This document shows, piece after piece, positions 16,159 to 24,525 of a stretch of DNA of 64,000 nucleotides. Source of the DNA: JBQLZQ01 sp052168355. GTDB taxonomy: Bacteria; Pseudomonadota; Alphaproteobacteria; DSM-16000; Inquilinaceae. Numbering within the stretch: position 1 is the first letter of the stretch; every line of letters starts with the position of its first letter. The stretch is taken from positions 1-64,000 of the forward strand of contig JBQLZQ010000070.1 of NCBI GenBank assembly GCA_052168355.1, in the 5' to 3' direction. The notes under the pieces were generated by a model. It made no database searches. It was given only the letters and a program-made list of their open reading frames with translations, and was not told the origin of the DNA. Position numbers and translations under genes: made by a program.

Positions 16159-18189
16159 TCAGGTCCCGGCCGCCGCCCGGCGCAGGGCGATCTGGCGGAT
16201 CAGGACCGGTGCGGTCAGCACCGCGCCCAGCGCCGTGCTGGTCAGCCCCGGCGAAACGAAACACAGCGAGGCAAGACCCAGCAACCATCGTTCCCACCGG
16301 CTCATCTCGGCCAGCATGTAGCCGGTGAACGCCGCGCCCAGCAGGCCGATGCCCAGGGTCGCCCCGGCCACGGTGATCAGAAAGGCGGGCCAGGTGAAGT
16401 CCTGGACCACGATCAGCATCGACGGCGAGTAGACAAAGACGAACGGCACCAGCGCCTTGGCGATGGCCAGACGGAAGGCGGTGTTGCCGGTGGTGAACGG
16501 GTTCGATCCGGCGATGCCGGCGGCCGCGTAGGCGGCCAGTGCCACCGGCGGCGTGATGTCCGCCAGCACGCCGTAATAGAAGACGAAGAAGTGGGCGACC
16601 AACGGCTCGACGCCGAGCAGGCCAAGAGTCGGCGCGGCGATTGTCACCAGGATGATGTAGGTCGCCGTGGTCGGAACACCGGCCCCCATGATGACGCAGG
16701 CCATGGCCGTCATCACCAGGGTCAGGAACAGGGTCAGCCCGTTGATGGTCAGAAGACCCGTCGGATCGATCCCGGCGATAAAGCCGCCAAGCTGGGCGGC
16801 GGTCTGGGTGACGATGGCCGACAGGCGAAAGCCGGTGCCCGTCAGGGTCACGACGCCGATGATGACGCCCACCGCCGCCGCCGCCGCGCCCACCGCCAGG
16901 GCATAGCGGGCGCCGGTCCGCAACGCCTCGAACAGATCGCGGAACCCCAGCCGGTCGCGCGGATTGATCACCCCGACCACGATACAGGCGATCACGCCAT
17001 AGACCGCGGCGTTGTCCGGCGAACGGCCGGCGATGATCATCCAGACCAGGATGACCAGCGGGATGATCGTGACCCAGTGGTCCGCCAGAACACGGCGAAA
17101 CGCCGGCATCTCGTCCGCGCGCAGCCCTCTCAGGCCCAGCCGGCGCGCCTCCAGATGGACCATCGTGAAGACGCCGAAATAGTGAAGCAGGGCCGGCACC
17201 AGGGCGGCCAGCAGGATCAGGCGCAGCGGCAGTTCCAGGAACTCGACCATGACAAAGGCGGCGGCCCCCATCACCGGTGGCGTGATCTGCCCGCCGGTCG
17301 ATGCCGTCGCCTCCACCGCGCCGGCGAAGTGGGGCTTGTACCCGACCTTTTTCATGGCCGGGATGGTCAGCGCCCCGGTGGTCACCGTGTTGGCGATCGA
17401 CGATCCCGAGATCGTGCCCATCAGCGCGGAGGAAAAGATGGCGACCTTGGCCGGCCCGCCGGCATAGCGACCGGCGACCACAGACGCCAGGTCGATGAAG
17501 AGCTGCCCCAGCCCGATGCGGGTCGCCAATACGCCGAACAGGACGAACAGGAACACATACTGGGCGACGACCCGGACGGCGATGCCGTAGATGCCCTGGC
17601 CGGTCATGTAGAGATGGTTGATCAGCCCGTCCCAGCTGGCCCCCGGATGCGCCAGGATGCCGGGCGCGTACTGCCCGAACAGGGCATAGAGCAGGACCAG
17701 GACGACGATGGCCGGCATGGTCCATCCCATCGACCGGCGTGCCGCCTCGAGCACCAGCAGCAGCAGGATGGTGCCGGCGACGACATCCGAGGTTCCCGGG
17801 TTGCCGACCCGCATCGCCACCTCCGCCGTGGGCAGCAGCGGCAGATACAGCGCGGCGGCGACGGCGGCGGCGGCCAGCACCCAATCCCAGATCGGGATAC
17901 CGCCGACATGCACCGATCCGGTGGCGGCCGGCAGGTCGTTGCCACGCCGTGTCAGACCGAAGACCAGGAAAATCAGCCCCAGGACAAAGGCCAGATGAAT
18001 GCCGTTATGGATCAGTTCCCGCACGCCGCCGACCAGGGCGACATAGATGTGATACAGCGACATGGTCGCCAGGATGACCGCGACGATCATCCCGGCGCTG
18101 GAGCCGAGGGTGCGGAACCCCAGCTCCGGATCGTACTTTTCTTCCAGCGCGCGGACGTCGATCGGGTCGGAGCCGTCGGGTGCGGTCAT
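16159..18189 (-). CDS. TRAP transporter fused permease (TAXI type)
   Basis: Inner-membrane permease in which the small (DctQ-like) and large (DctM-like) subunits are fused; 676 aa with about 16-18 hydrophobic segments. Hallmarks: GTISGSSIANTVTTGALTIPAMKKVGY, TASTGGQITPPVMGAAAF and MACVIMGAGVPTTATYI. It imports organic acids or amino acids using the Na+ gradient together with the TAXI binding protein encoded just upstream. The gene lies 80 bases after the binding-protein stop, beyond an intrinsic-terminator-like hairpin, so permease expression is probably lower than that of the binding protein. Substrate not predictable. Confidence 0.94.
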   Translation of the reverse strand: MTAPDGSDPIDVRALEEKYDPELGFRTLGSSAGMIVAVILATMSLYHIYVALVGGVRELIHNGIHLAFVLGLIFLVFGLTRRGNDLPAATGSVHVGGIPIWDWVLAAAAVAAALYLPLLPTAEVAMRVGNPGTSDVVAGTILLLLVLEAARRSMGWTMPAIVVLVLLYALFGQYAPGILAHPGASWDGLINHLYMTGQGIYGIAVRVVAQYVFLFVLFGVLATRIGLGQLFIDLASVVAGRYAGGPAKVAIFSSALMGTISGSSIANTVTTGALTIPAMKKVGYKPHFAGAVEATASTGGQITPPVMGAAAFVMVEFLELPLRLILLAALVPALLHYFGVFTMVHLEARRLGLRGLRADEMPAFRRVLADHWVTIIPLVILVWMIIAGRSPDNAAVYGVIACIVVGVINPRDRLGFRDLFEALRTGARYALAVGAAAAAVGVIIGVVTLTGTGFRLSAIVTQTAAQLGGFIAGIDPTGLLTINGLTLFLTLVMTAMACVIMGAGVPTTATYIILVTIAAPTLGLLGVEPLVAHFFVFYYGVLADITPPVALAAYAAAGIAGSNPFTTGNTAFRLAIAKALVPFVFVYSPSMLIVVQDFTWPAFLITVAGATLGIGLLGAAFTGYMLAEMSRWERWLLGLASLCFVSPGLTSTALGAVLTAPVLIRQIALRRAAAGT

Positions 18190-18223
18190 GATGATCCGGG
18201 GGACTTATGAAATGGTCGTGACC

Positions 18224-18260
18224 AAAGAAACGGGGCCGACGGGTTCTTCCGCCGGCCCCG
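18224..18260 (-). terminator. Intrinsic terminator/attenuator between TAXI binding protein and permease
   Basis: On the minus strand, arms CGGGGCCGGCGG (18260-18249) and CCGTCGGCCCCG (18242-18231) with a six-base loop form a 12-bp GC-rich stem with one mismatch, followed by TTTCTTT (18230-18224). It lies 9 bases after the binding-protein stop. Partial termination here would explain the excess of binding protein over permease usual for such transporters. Confidence 0.75.
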
Positions 18261-18269
18261 ATGGTCGTC

Positions 18270-19274
18270 TTAAAGCAGTCCGGCTTCCGCGTAGAAGCGC
18301 TCGGCCCCGGGGTGCAACGGGATGCCGATGCCCTCGAGCGCCGTCTCGGGGGTCACCGACGCGCCCTTGGCATGGCCGACATCCAGCAATCTGCGGGTGT
18401 TGTCGTTCCACAGCGCCTTGGTGATCTCGTAGATCAGGTCCTCGTCGGCGGCGGTGCTGGTGATCCACTGCGCGCCCACGGCCAGGGTCTCGGTGGCCGC
18501 GACGCCCTCATAGGTGCCGTCGGGGATCGTATCGATGGAAAAGAACCCGTACTCCTCCGTCACCGCCTGGGCTTCCGCCCCGGCGATCGGCACCAGCACG
18601 ACGTCGGTCGCCGACGCCAGCTCGACCACGGCACCGGTGGGATAGCCCGCGACAATGAAAAAGGCGTCGAGTTGATCGTTGCGGATCCCGTCGCTCGCCG
18701 GTCCGGGCTTCAGGTACTCGGCCTCCAGATCGTCTTCCGACAGACCATAGGCCTCGAGGATCAGCAGCGCGTCGACATAGGTGCCCGACCCCGGCTCGTC
18801 CAGCGACACCCGCTTGCCGGCCAGGTCGGCCACGGTTTCGATGCCAGCGTCCGCCCGGGCCACCAGATGGATATGCTCGGGATAAAGCGCGGCAATGGCC
18901 CGCAGATCCTCCATCGGCGGCTGGCCGTCGAACACGCCGGTTCCGGTATAAGCCCAATAGGCGACGTCGGACTGCGAGAAGCCCGAGTTGAACAGCCCCG
19001 ACCCGATACCGTTGATGTTGTTCACCGATCCGCGCGACGACTGGGCCACGGCGATCAGGCCCGGCACGCCACAGCTCCCGCCCTCTTCGCAGGCCCGGGA
19101 TCCGGGCGGGTTGGATACCGCGTTGGCGATCACCCCGCCCAACGGATAGTAGGTGGCCCCGGTGCCGCCCGTGCCGATGGTGAAAAATGTCATGTCCTGG
19201 GCCGTGGCCACACCAGCCGTCAGCGCGAAGCCTGCCAAGGTGGCAGCCGCAACTCCCTTTCTTAAGAATGACAT
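18270..19274 (-). CDS. TAXI-family TRAP transporter solute-binding protein
   Basis: Periplasmic binding protein, 334 aa. It begins with a Sec signal peptide (MSFLRKGVAAATLAGFALTAGVATA, cleavage before QD). The mature part has FFTIGTGGTGATYYPLGG, the hallmark of TAXI proteins, then AQSSRGSVNNINGI and ALYPEHIHLVARADAGI. Start at 19274 is fixed by a perfect SD GGAGG six bases upstream and by the signal peptide; a longer frame upstream adds 39 unlikely residues. The two cysteines in RACEEGGSCG may form a disulphide. Confidence 0.95.
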   Translation of the reverse strand: MSFLRKGVAAATLAGFALTAGVATAQDMTFFTIGTGGTGATYYPLGGVIANAVSNPPGSRACEEGGSCGVPGLIAVAQSSRGSVNNINGIGSGLFNSGFSQSDVAYWAYTGTGVFDGQPPMEDLRAIAALYPEHIHLVARADAGIETVADLAGKRVSLDEPGSGTYVDALLILEAYGLSEDDLEAEYLKPGPASDGIRNDQLDAFFIVAGYPTGAVVELASATDVVLVPIAGAEAQAVTEEYGFFSIDTIPDGTYEGVAATETLAVGAQWITSTAADEDLIYEITKALWNDNTRRLLDVGHAKGASVTPETALEGIGIPLHPGAERFYAEAGLL

Positions 19275-19591
19275 GTCGTCCTCCTTGTTGTTCCGTCTGT
19301 TGATAGGTCGCGTGTTTTCAGGCCGACGCCCGCAGACGATCCGCCAGCGTTCCGTCGAGCAAAGCTTAGCGGCCCGCCGTTCCGACCACAATACCTGCCC
19401 ATCGAAGCATATTGAAGACGCCGATCAGCGCGTCATTCCCTTTCAACAAAGGGGTTAAATAAAATAGTGATCTAACTATACTGATTATATTTTTCCAAAG
19501 GTCCCTTAAGAGAGAATTATAGTATAAAATGTTAGAGATGGACCGCTTAACCTGCATAAACATTTGATACATTATCAACCGACCAGCCGAG
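19275..19591. other. Divergent intergenic region with a strikingly AT-rich 150-bp block
   Basis: No gene. The left part holds the promoter of the TRAP operon. From about 19440 to 19590 the sequence becomes very AT-rich against a GC-rich background. It includes TATACT (19477-19482) and an inverted AGTATA near 19521, with several possible -10 elements for the rightward histidine kinase. The exact promoter cannot be fixed by eye. Confidence 0.5.
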
Positions 19592-21499
19592 ATGCCAGAG
19601 TCCTTTACCCCGCATAGCGGAAAATCGGAAACGACTGGAGAACCGGATGGCGGTTTGACAGAAATCCGGCGTCAGCAGATCGCGTCCTTCGCCAGCCAAA
19701 CACCCATCAACTCTGCCGTCAGCATCACGATTTCGGCGTTCGTCACCGCCGTTCTCTGGCCCCATGTCGCCCATGCGCCGCTGCTGCTGTGGAGCGGGCT
19801 CATCTGGGGCATTGCCCTGTTGCAGTTTTGGAAGTGGTGGCAGCGCCGCGGCGTGCCGATAAGCCGCCGGATCAGCCAGCGGACCCTGAACAAGGCGGTG
19901 GTCTGGACGGCCGCCGCGGGCAGTCTGTGGGGCGCGAGCATCGTCTTTTTCCCCAGTGCTCCTCAGGTCCAGGAGCTGCTGCTGATCATGTCGCTGGGTG
20001 GCATGGCCGCGGGCGCGTCGGCGACCCTGGCGGCCCTGCCGGCCGCGGCGGCTGCGTTTATCCTGACCAGCCTGTCGCCCGGCATCATCTATTTCGTGTT
20101 TCAGGAAGAACCGCTTTATCTGGCACTGGCCGGCGTCGGCGTCACGCTCACGGTGGCCATGCTGTTCTCCACACGGGTCGTTCATCGAGCATTTCTCAGC
20201 GATATTCGGACCCGTCAGCAGAACGAGGCGCTGCTTCGGCAGTTTCGGACCGAACGGGCGGAATGGCTCGAGATATCCGATACGTCGGAGGCGTTCGCGC
20301 TGTTCGACAGCGATGGCCGGCTGCTTCTGTGGAACGAGCATTACCGACAGATCCTGGGGGTTCCGGCCGATCGGCTCTATCGCGGCGCACGGCACCTCGA
20401 ACTCCTTCTCGCCGCCATGCCGCCCTCCGACGTGGCGGAAGGCAAAAGGACGCGGTTGCAATGGGCGACGGCGCAATCGACGCTGCACGAGACCCACCGC
20501 GGGCCATTGGTGCATCAGCTGGCCGACGGCCGCTGGATTCGCAGCAGTGCCCGGCAGACCGCGCGCGGCCATATCGCCACGCTCCATGTCGATATCACCG
20601 AGCACAAGACCAACGAGGCGGCGCTGATGCGCGCCAACGCCGAGGTCAAGCGCCAGTCGGCCGAGATCCAGGCCGCCTACGAGCAGCTTGCCATGCAGCA
20701 TCGCCGGATCGAGGAAACCTCTCAGGATCTTGCCCACGCGCGGGACGAGGCGGTGCGCGCCAACGCCGCGAAGTCCGAGTTCCTGGCCAATATGAGCCAC
20801 GAGTTGCGCACGCCGCTAAACGCCGTCATCGGATTCTCCCAGGTCATGGCGTCGCAGATGCTGGGGCCGTTGGGGACCGGCAAGTATGTCGAGTATTCCG
20901 AGGATATCCTCAACAGCGGTCATCACCTGCTCTCCCTGATCGACGGCATTCTGGACCTGTCGAAGATCGAGGCCGGCAAACTGGAGTTGGTGCGGACGGC
21001 CACATCCATGGAGGCCTGCCTGGAGGCGAGCCTGCGCCTGGTGGACGGAGACGCGCGCCGTGGCGGGGTCCGCCTCGACGTCCGCGGCCAGGCCGCCGAT
21101 TGGCCGGCGCTGGAGGTCGACGAGATGAAGATCAAGCAGATCCTGCTCAACATCCTGTCGAACGCGGTCAAGTTCACGCCCTTCGGCGGCTCGGTGACCA
21201 TCGATACGACACGCACGAGGTCGGGCGGGTTCCAGATCGCGATCGCCGACACCGGCATCGGCATGCGGGCCCAGGATATCCCGTTGGTCATGCTGCCCTT
21301 CCAGCGCCTGGAACCGGCGCACAGCGGCCGGTACTCGGGCACCGGTCTTGGTCTGCCCTTGGCCAAGGCCTTCGTCGAACTGCATGGCGGTCACCTTTAC
21401 ATCGCATCCGAGCCCGACAGAGGCACTACGGTGACGATCGACCTTCCCCGTGAACTGGACGCGGCCGCCAACGACTTGCGTCACGGCATCGGCATCTAG
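19592..21499 (+). CDS. Orphan membrane sensor histidine kinase with PAS domain
   Basis: 635 aa. The N-terminal region (about 40-205) has roughly six hydrophobic segments. A PAS-like domain follows (about 225-345: WLEISDTSEAFALFDSDGRLLLWN ... ITEHKTNEAAL), then a coiled coil (350-390), the HisKA domain with phosphoacceptor in FLANMSHELRTPLNAVIGF (H403), and HATPase_c with N box LLNILSNAVKFTP, G1 ADTGIGM and G2 GTGLGLPLAKAFVELHGG. No response regulator is adjacent. The fused receiver domain of hybrid kinases is absent. An AT-rich region lies upstream. Input signal unknown; a PleC/DivJ-like phosphorelay role is conceivable but not shown. Confidence 0.92.
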   Translation: MPESFTPHSGKSETTGEPDGGLTEIRRQQIASFASQTPINSAVSITISAFVTAVLWPHVAHAPLLLWSGLIWGIALLQFWKWWQRRGVPISRRISQRTLNKAVVWTAAAGSLWGASIVFFPSAPQVQELLLIMSLGGMAAGASATLAALPAAAAAFILTSLSPGIIYFVFQEEPLYLALAGVGVTLTVAMLFSTRVVHRAFLSDIRTRQQNEALLRQFRTERAEWLEISDTSEAFALFDSDGRLLLWNEHYRQILGVPADRLYRGARHLELLLAAMPPSDVAEGKRTRLQWATAQSTLHETHRGPLVHQLADGRWIRSSARQTARGHIATLHVDITEHKTNEAALMRANAEVKRQSAEIQAAYEQLAMQHRRIEETSQDLAHARDEAVRANAAKSEFLANMSHELRTPLNAVIGFSQVMASQMLGPLGTGKYVEYSEDILNSGHHLLSLIDGILDLSKIEAGKLELVRTATSMEACLEASLRLVDGDARRGGVRLDVRGQAADWPALEVDEMKIKQILLNILSNAVKFTPFGGSVTIDTTRTRSGGFQIAIADTGIGMRAQDIPLVMLPFQRLEPAHSGRYSGTGLGLPLAKAFVELHGGHLYIASEPDRGTTVTIDLPRELDAAANDLRHGIGI

Positions 21500-21664
21500 T
21501 GGTCTGAGGGGTTTGATCGGCATGACCGTTCGCCCCATACTGACCAGCGGCGGACAGGTTGGCGATCACAGCCACCCCGCCCAAGCCTGGAATGCACGAT
21601 TTCACGAAAATATGCTTATAAACAAAAACTTATATCCTTATTTTAATTTAGGATGACAGTCGAT

Positions 21665-22102
21665 ATGGAAAAGTATTTTCCTCTCGTCATCGGTGGCGTC
21701 CTGCCCGCCTTTTTCTGGGGCATAACCGCCGTTCTTCAGAAACTGAGCGCGACAGGCGGGCTTGGTCCCGGTCGCTATCTGACCCTGTTCGGCGCCGTCA
21801 TCGCGGTGGCGGGCCTGGTCTACGCCCAGGCAACGCGGGAGCCGGGATGGGCCGGTGCCGGTTCGACCTTCGCCATCGCCGCCGGCATCACCTTCGCGCT
21901 GGGTACCGGGATGCTCAGTTTCGCCCTGTGGCGATACGGTGTGCCGATTTCCCGCGTGACACCGATCCTCGGCGCCAATGTCCTGGTTCCCGTCGCGATC
22001 GGGCTTCTGTTCCTGGGCGAAGGCGGCCAGGCCGACCCGGCGCGGCTGGTCGGCGGGACGGTTCTGGTGATCGCCGGCGTGGGGCTGGTGACCACGGCGT
22101 GA
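21665..22102 (+). CDS. Small single-domain EamA/DMT-superfamily membrane protein
   Basis: About 145 aa with five hydrophobic segments and the C-terminal EamA signature (WRYGVPISRVTPILGANVLVPVAIGLLFLGE). Normal EamA transporters have two such domains; single-domain members act as dimers. Two ATGs are in frame: 21653 would overlap the SD AGGA (21650-21653), whereas 21665 lies 11 bases after it and starts MEKYFPLVI, so 21665 is preferred. Upstream about 60 bases are AT-rich and likely hold the promoter. The transported compound is unknown. Confidence 0.85.
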   Translation: MEKYFPLVIGGVLPAFFWGITAVLQKLSATGGLGPGRYLTLFGAVIAVAGLVYAQATREPGWAGAGSTFAIAAGITFALGTGMLSFALWRYGVPISRVTPILGANVLVPVAIGLLFLGEGGQADPARLVGGTVLVIAGVGLVTTA

Positions 22103-22105
22103 GTC

Positions 22106-22579
22106 TCACTCACCGCGCTCCACCCGGCACTGATAGCAGTTGTTGGCGGCCGAGCGGAGATGCAGATACGCGACCTCCGGTCGGGTCAGCAGATCCGCCG
22201 CGACCGTGGCCAGATCCGCCGTCGCGGTAATCTGGCCGGTGCCGTAGACGATCCGGTCGCCGGCGTCGTAGCCGCGCACGAGCAGCCCCGGCCATGTCAG
22301 AAACATCTGCGGCAGAGCCGTCTCGGTGGCGTAGCGGGCGCACGGGTCGGCGTGGAGGAAGACGGGTCCGATCTCGGCGTAGGGCTGGGGCGCCGGAAAG
22401 GGCCGATGGGCCAGGATCAGGAACGGGTCGCCCGCCGCCACCGGCGCCAGGCAGTGCCGGCAGGGCACACCGTCGCCGTCGGAGATGTGCCGCTCCGGCG
22501 ACAGGCCGTTGGCATCGGCGGCGCCGGCCTGCAGCGCGCGGACTCGGTCGGTGGGCATGGCGACAAAACGGATGGTCAT
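22106..22579 (-). CDS. DUF1203 family protein
   Basis: 157-aa protein starting MTIRFVAMPTDRVRAL. The family pattern is present: CRHCLAPVAAGDPFLIL (a CxxC pair), GPVFLHADPCARY, and a C-terminal NNCYQCRVER with a second CxxC. Four conserved cysteines suggest a metal or redox site. Function is unknown. It is convergent with the small DMT gene (3-base gap). Confidence 0.88.
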   Translation of the reverse strand: MTIRFVAMPTDRVRALQAGAADANGLSPERHISDGDGVPCRHCLAPVAAGDPFLILAHRPFPAPQPYAEIGPVFLHADPCARYATETALPQMFLTWPGLLVRGYDAGDRIVYGTGQITATADLATVAADLLTRPEVAYLHLRSAANNCYQCRVERGE

Positions 22580-22702
22580 GGCGGTCTTCCCGACAGTACG
22601 AAAGACCGCCAGGATCGACCCCCGGCCGGACCGGCGCCACCCGCTTCTTGCCATCGCGACGGACGTTGCGACCGGCGGCAGGGCCGCGTTTGGCGGCCGG
22701 TC

Positions 22703-23428
22703 CTACCCCACCGGTCCCAGCTTCGGGAAATGGCCGCGGACGGGGGGCGGCCGGTCGACCGGCGCGGTCCAGGCCACGGCGTTGGCGATGATCCGCTGGA
22801 TCGCCGGGTCGTGATAAGTGGGATAGGTTTCGTGCCCCGGACGGAAGTAAAAGATACGGCCCTGGCCCCGGCTGTAGCAGCAGCCGCTGCGGAACACCTC
22901 GCCCCCCTCGAACCAGCTTATGAGGACCAGCTCGTCAGGCGCCGGCACGTCGAACGGCTCGCCGTACATCTCCTCGCGCGGCAGGGCGATGTGATCGGGG
23001 ATGCCGGCGGCGATCGGATGGGCCGGAGCCACCACCCACAGCCGTTCCGGTCGCCCGTCCTCCCGCCATTTGAGGTCGCAGCCCGTGCCCATCAGCCGCT
23101 TGAACAGCTTCGAGAAATGGGCCGAATGCAGGGCCACCAGCCCCATCCCGTCCAGCACCCGCCGGTGGACCCGTTCGACGATGGCGTCGTCGACCGCGTC
23201 GTGCGCCTTGTGGCCCCACCACAGCAGCACGTCCGTGTCGGCGACCACCGCCTCGGTCAGGCCGTGCTCGGGCGCGTCCAAGGTCGCCGTGGCGACATTG
23301 TGGCCGGCGCGGCGCAGGGGTTCGGCCAACGCCTCGTGAATTCCGTCCGGATAGACGGCGGCGACCTCCGGGTTCGACCGTTCATGCCGAAACTCGTTCC
23401 ATACCGTCACCCGCAACGCGCCGGTCAT
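22703..23428 (-). CDS. ThuA-like glutamine-amidotransferase-fold protein
   Basis: 241 aa, ThuA family (class I glutamine-amidotransferase-like fold; founding member ThuA of Sinorhizobium takes part in trehalose catabolism with the Gfo/Idh-type ThuB). Motifs include RVTVWNEFRHERSNPEVAAVYP, VLLWWGHKAHD, LVALHSAHFSK and RIFYFRPGHETYPTYHDPAI. Its start overlaps the stop of the Gfo/Idh/MocA gene by ATGA (23425-23428), the same pairing as thuB-thuA. It is the last gene of the sugar-acid operon. Confidence 0.92.
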   Translation of the reverse strand: MTGALRVTVWNEFRHERSNPEVAAVYPDGIHEALAEPLRRAGHNVATATLDAPEHGLTEAVVADTDVLLWWGHKAHDAVDDAIVERVHRRVLDGMGLVALHSAHFSKLFKRLMGTGCDLKWREDGRPERLWVVAPAHPIAAGIPDHIALPREEMYGEPFDVPAPDELVLISWFEGGEVFRSGCCYSRGQGRIFYFRPGHETYPTYHDPAIQRIIANAVAWTAPVDRPPPVRGHFPKLGPVG

Positions 23429-24507
23429 GCGCCCTGCTCCGCCGCCCGGATCGGCGCCGCCGCCGGCCGTTCCATCGGCACCGGCGCGCCGCCATCCTCC
23501 GCCGAGCGGATCGCGGCGTCTCGAATGGCCAGGCTGCGGATGTTGTCGCGCGCGGTACTCAGCCCAGAGGTGGCGGCGGCCGAGACGTCGCCCCGCGCGA
23601 TGGCCCTGACAAAGGCGTCGAGCACGCCCAGCCGGTCGAACAGGTCCGGGGACGGCAGGTCCATCGCCTCGGGCGCCTCGCCACGGCGACGGACGACAAC
23701 GCTTTCCGTCTCCAGGCGGTTGGTCTTGTCGCCGCGGGTCGTCCACGCGACCTCGCCGTCGACGAAGTCCATCCGCCACAGCCCGCCCCACGGTGTCGGG
23801 TCGCTGCGGCTGATCCAACTGCCACGGTAACTGACGGTCGTGGCGCCAAAGCGGATCGTCGCCGCCGCCGCCGGATCGAAGGCGAACCGGCTGCCGGGAA
23901 ACGACCAGCTTTGGCAAGACACGCTGTCCGCCTCGACGCCCAGGACAAAGCGCAGCATGTCGAAATGGTGGATCGCCATGTCGCCCAGCAGCGGGTCGGG
24001 CAAATCGTAATAGCGGTACCCGTCGGCTTCGGCGTCGTGCCGAAAATCGATCTCGACCGCGACGGCCGGCCCCAGGGACCCGCGGCGCACCAGCGCGGCC
24101 ACCGCCTGGGTGGCGGGAAAGTAGCGGTAGTTCTGGTTGACCATCAGCAGGCGGCCCCTGGCCTCCGCCAGATCGGCCAGCGCCACCGCTTCGTCGGCCG
24201 TTGGCGTGAACGGCTTCTCGACCAGCACATGGCACCCGGCCTCCAGCGCCGCACGGGTCACCGCCGCGTGGTGGGCCAGCGGCACGGTGGCCAGCACCGC
24301 ATCGGCCTCCACCGCCGCCAGGGCGTCCTCTAGCCGTTCGAAGCAGCGATCGGGCGGGCACCCCACTTCCGCCTGGGCCAGACCGCGCGCCTCGGCGCTG
24401 CCGTCGACCCACGCCACCGCCTCGGCACCGTCGATATACGGCACGATGGTGCTGGCCCAGTCGCGCCCCCAGATGCCGAGACCGACCTGGACGATCCTGA
24501 CCGCCAT
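23425..24507 (-). CDS. Gfo/Idh/MocA-family NAD(P)-dependent sugar oxidoreductase
   Basis: 360 aa. N-terminal Rossmann fold with VQVGLGIWGRDWA, then the EKP dinucleotide-site motif CHVLVEKPFT, followed by the C-terminal substrate-binding half. Members oxidise or reduce hydroxyls of sugars and cyclitols. It is coupled by a four-base overlap with the downstream ThuA-like gene and follows the aldehyde dehydrogenase by 18 bases, so all belong to one catabolic operon. The substrate is not predictable; a 3-keto-sugar or sugar lactone route is plausible by analogy with ThuAB. Confidence 0.93.
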   Translation of the reverse strand: MAVRIVQVGLGIWGRDWASTIVPYIDGAEAVAWVDGSAEARGLAQAEVGCPPDRCFERLEDALAAVEADAVLATVPLAHHAAVTRAALEAGCHVLVEKPFTPTADEAVALADLAEARGRLLMVNQNYRYFPATQAVAALVRRGSLGPAVAVEIDFRHDAEADGYRYYDLPDPLLGDMAIHHFDMLRFVLGVEADSVSCQSWSFPGSRFAFDPAAAATIRFGATTVSYRGSWISRSDPTPWGGLWRMDFVDGEVAWTTRGDKTNRLETESVVVRRRGEAPEAMDLPSPDLFDRLGVLDAFVRAIARGDVSAAATSGLSTARDNIRSLAIRDAAIRSAEDGGAPVPMERPAAAPIRAAEQGA

Positions 24508-24525
24508 GAAACCGGCTCCCCGTTC

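Noticed and set aside
15880..18210. 776-codon rightward frame
   Set aside because: Antisense to the TRAP permease, rich in His/Asp/Gln/Gly as expected for the reverse of membrane-protein codons.
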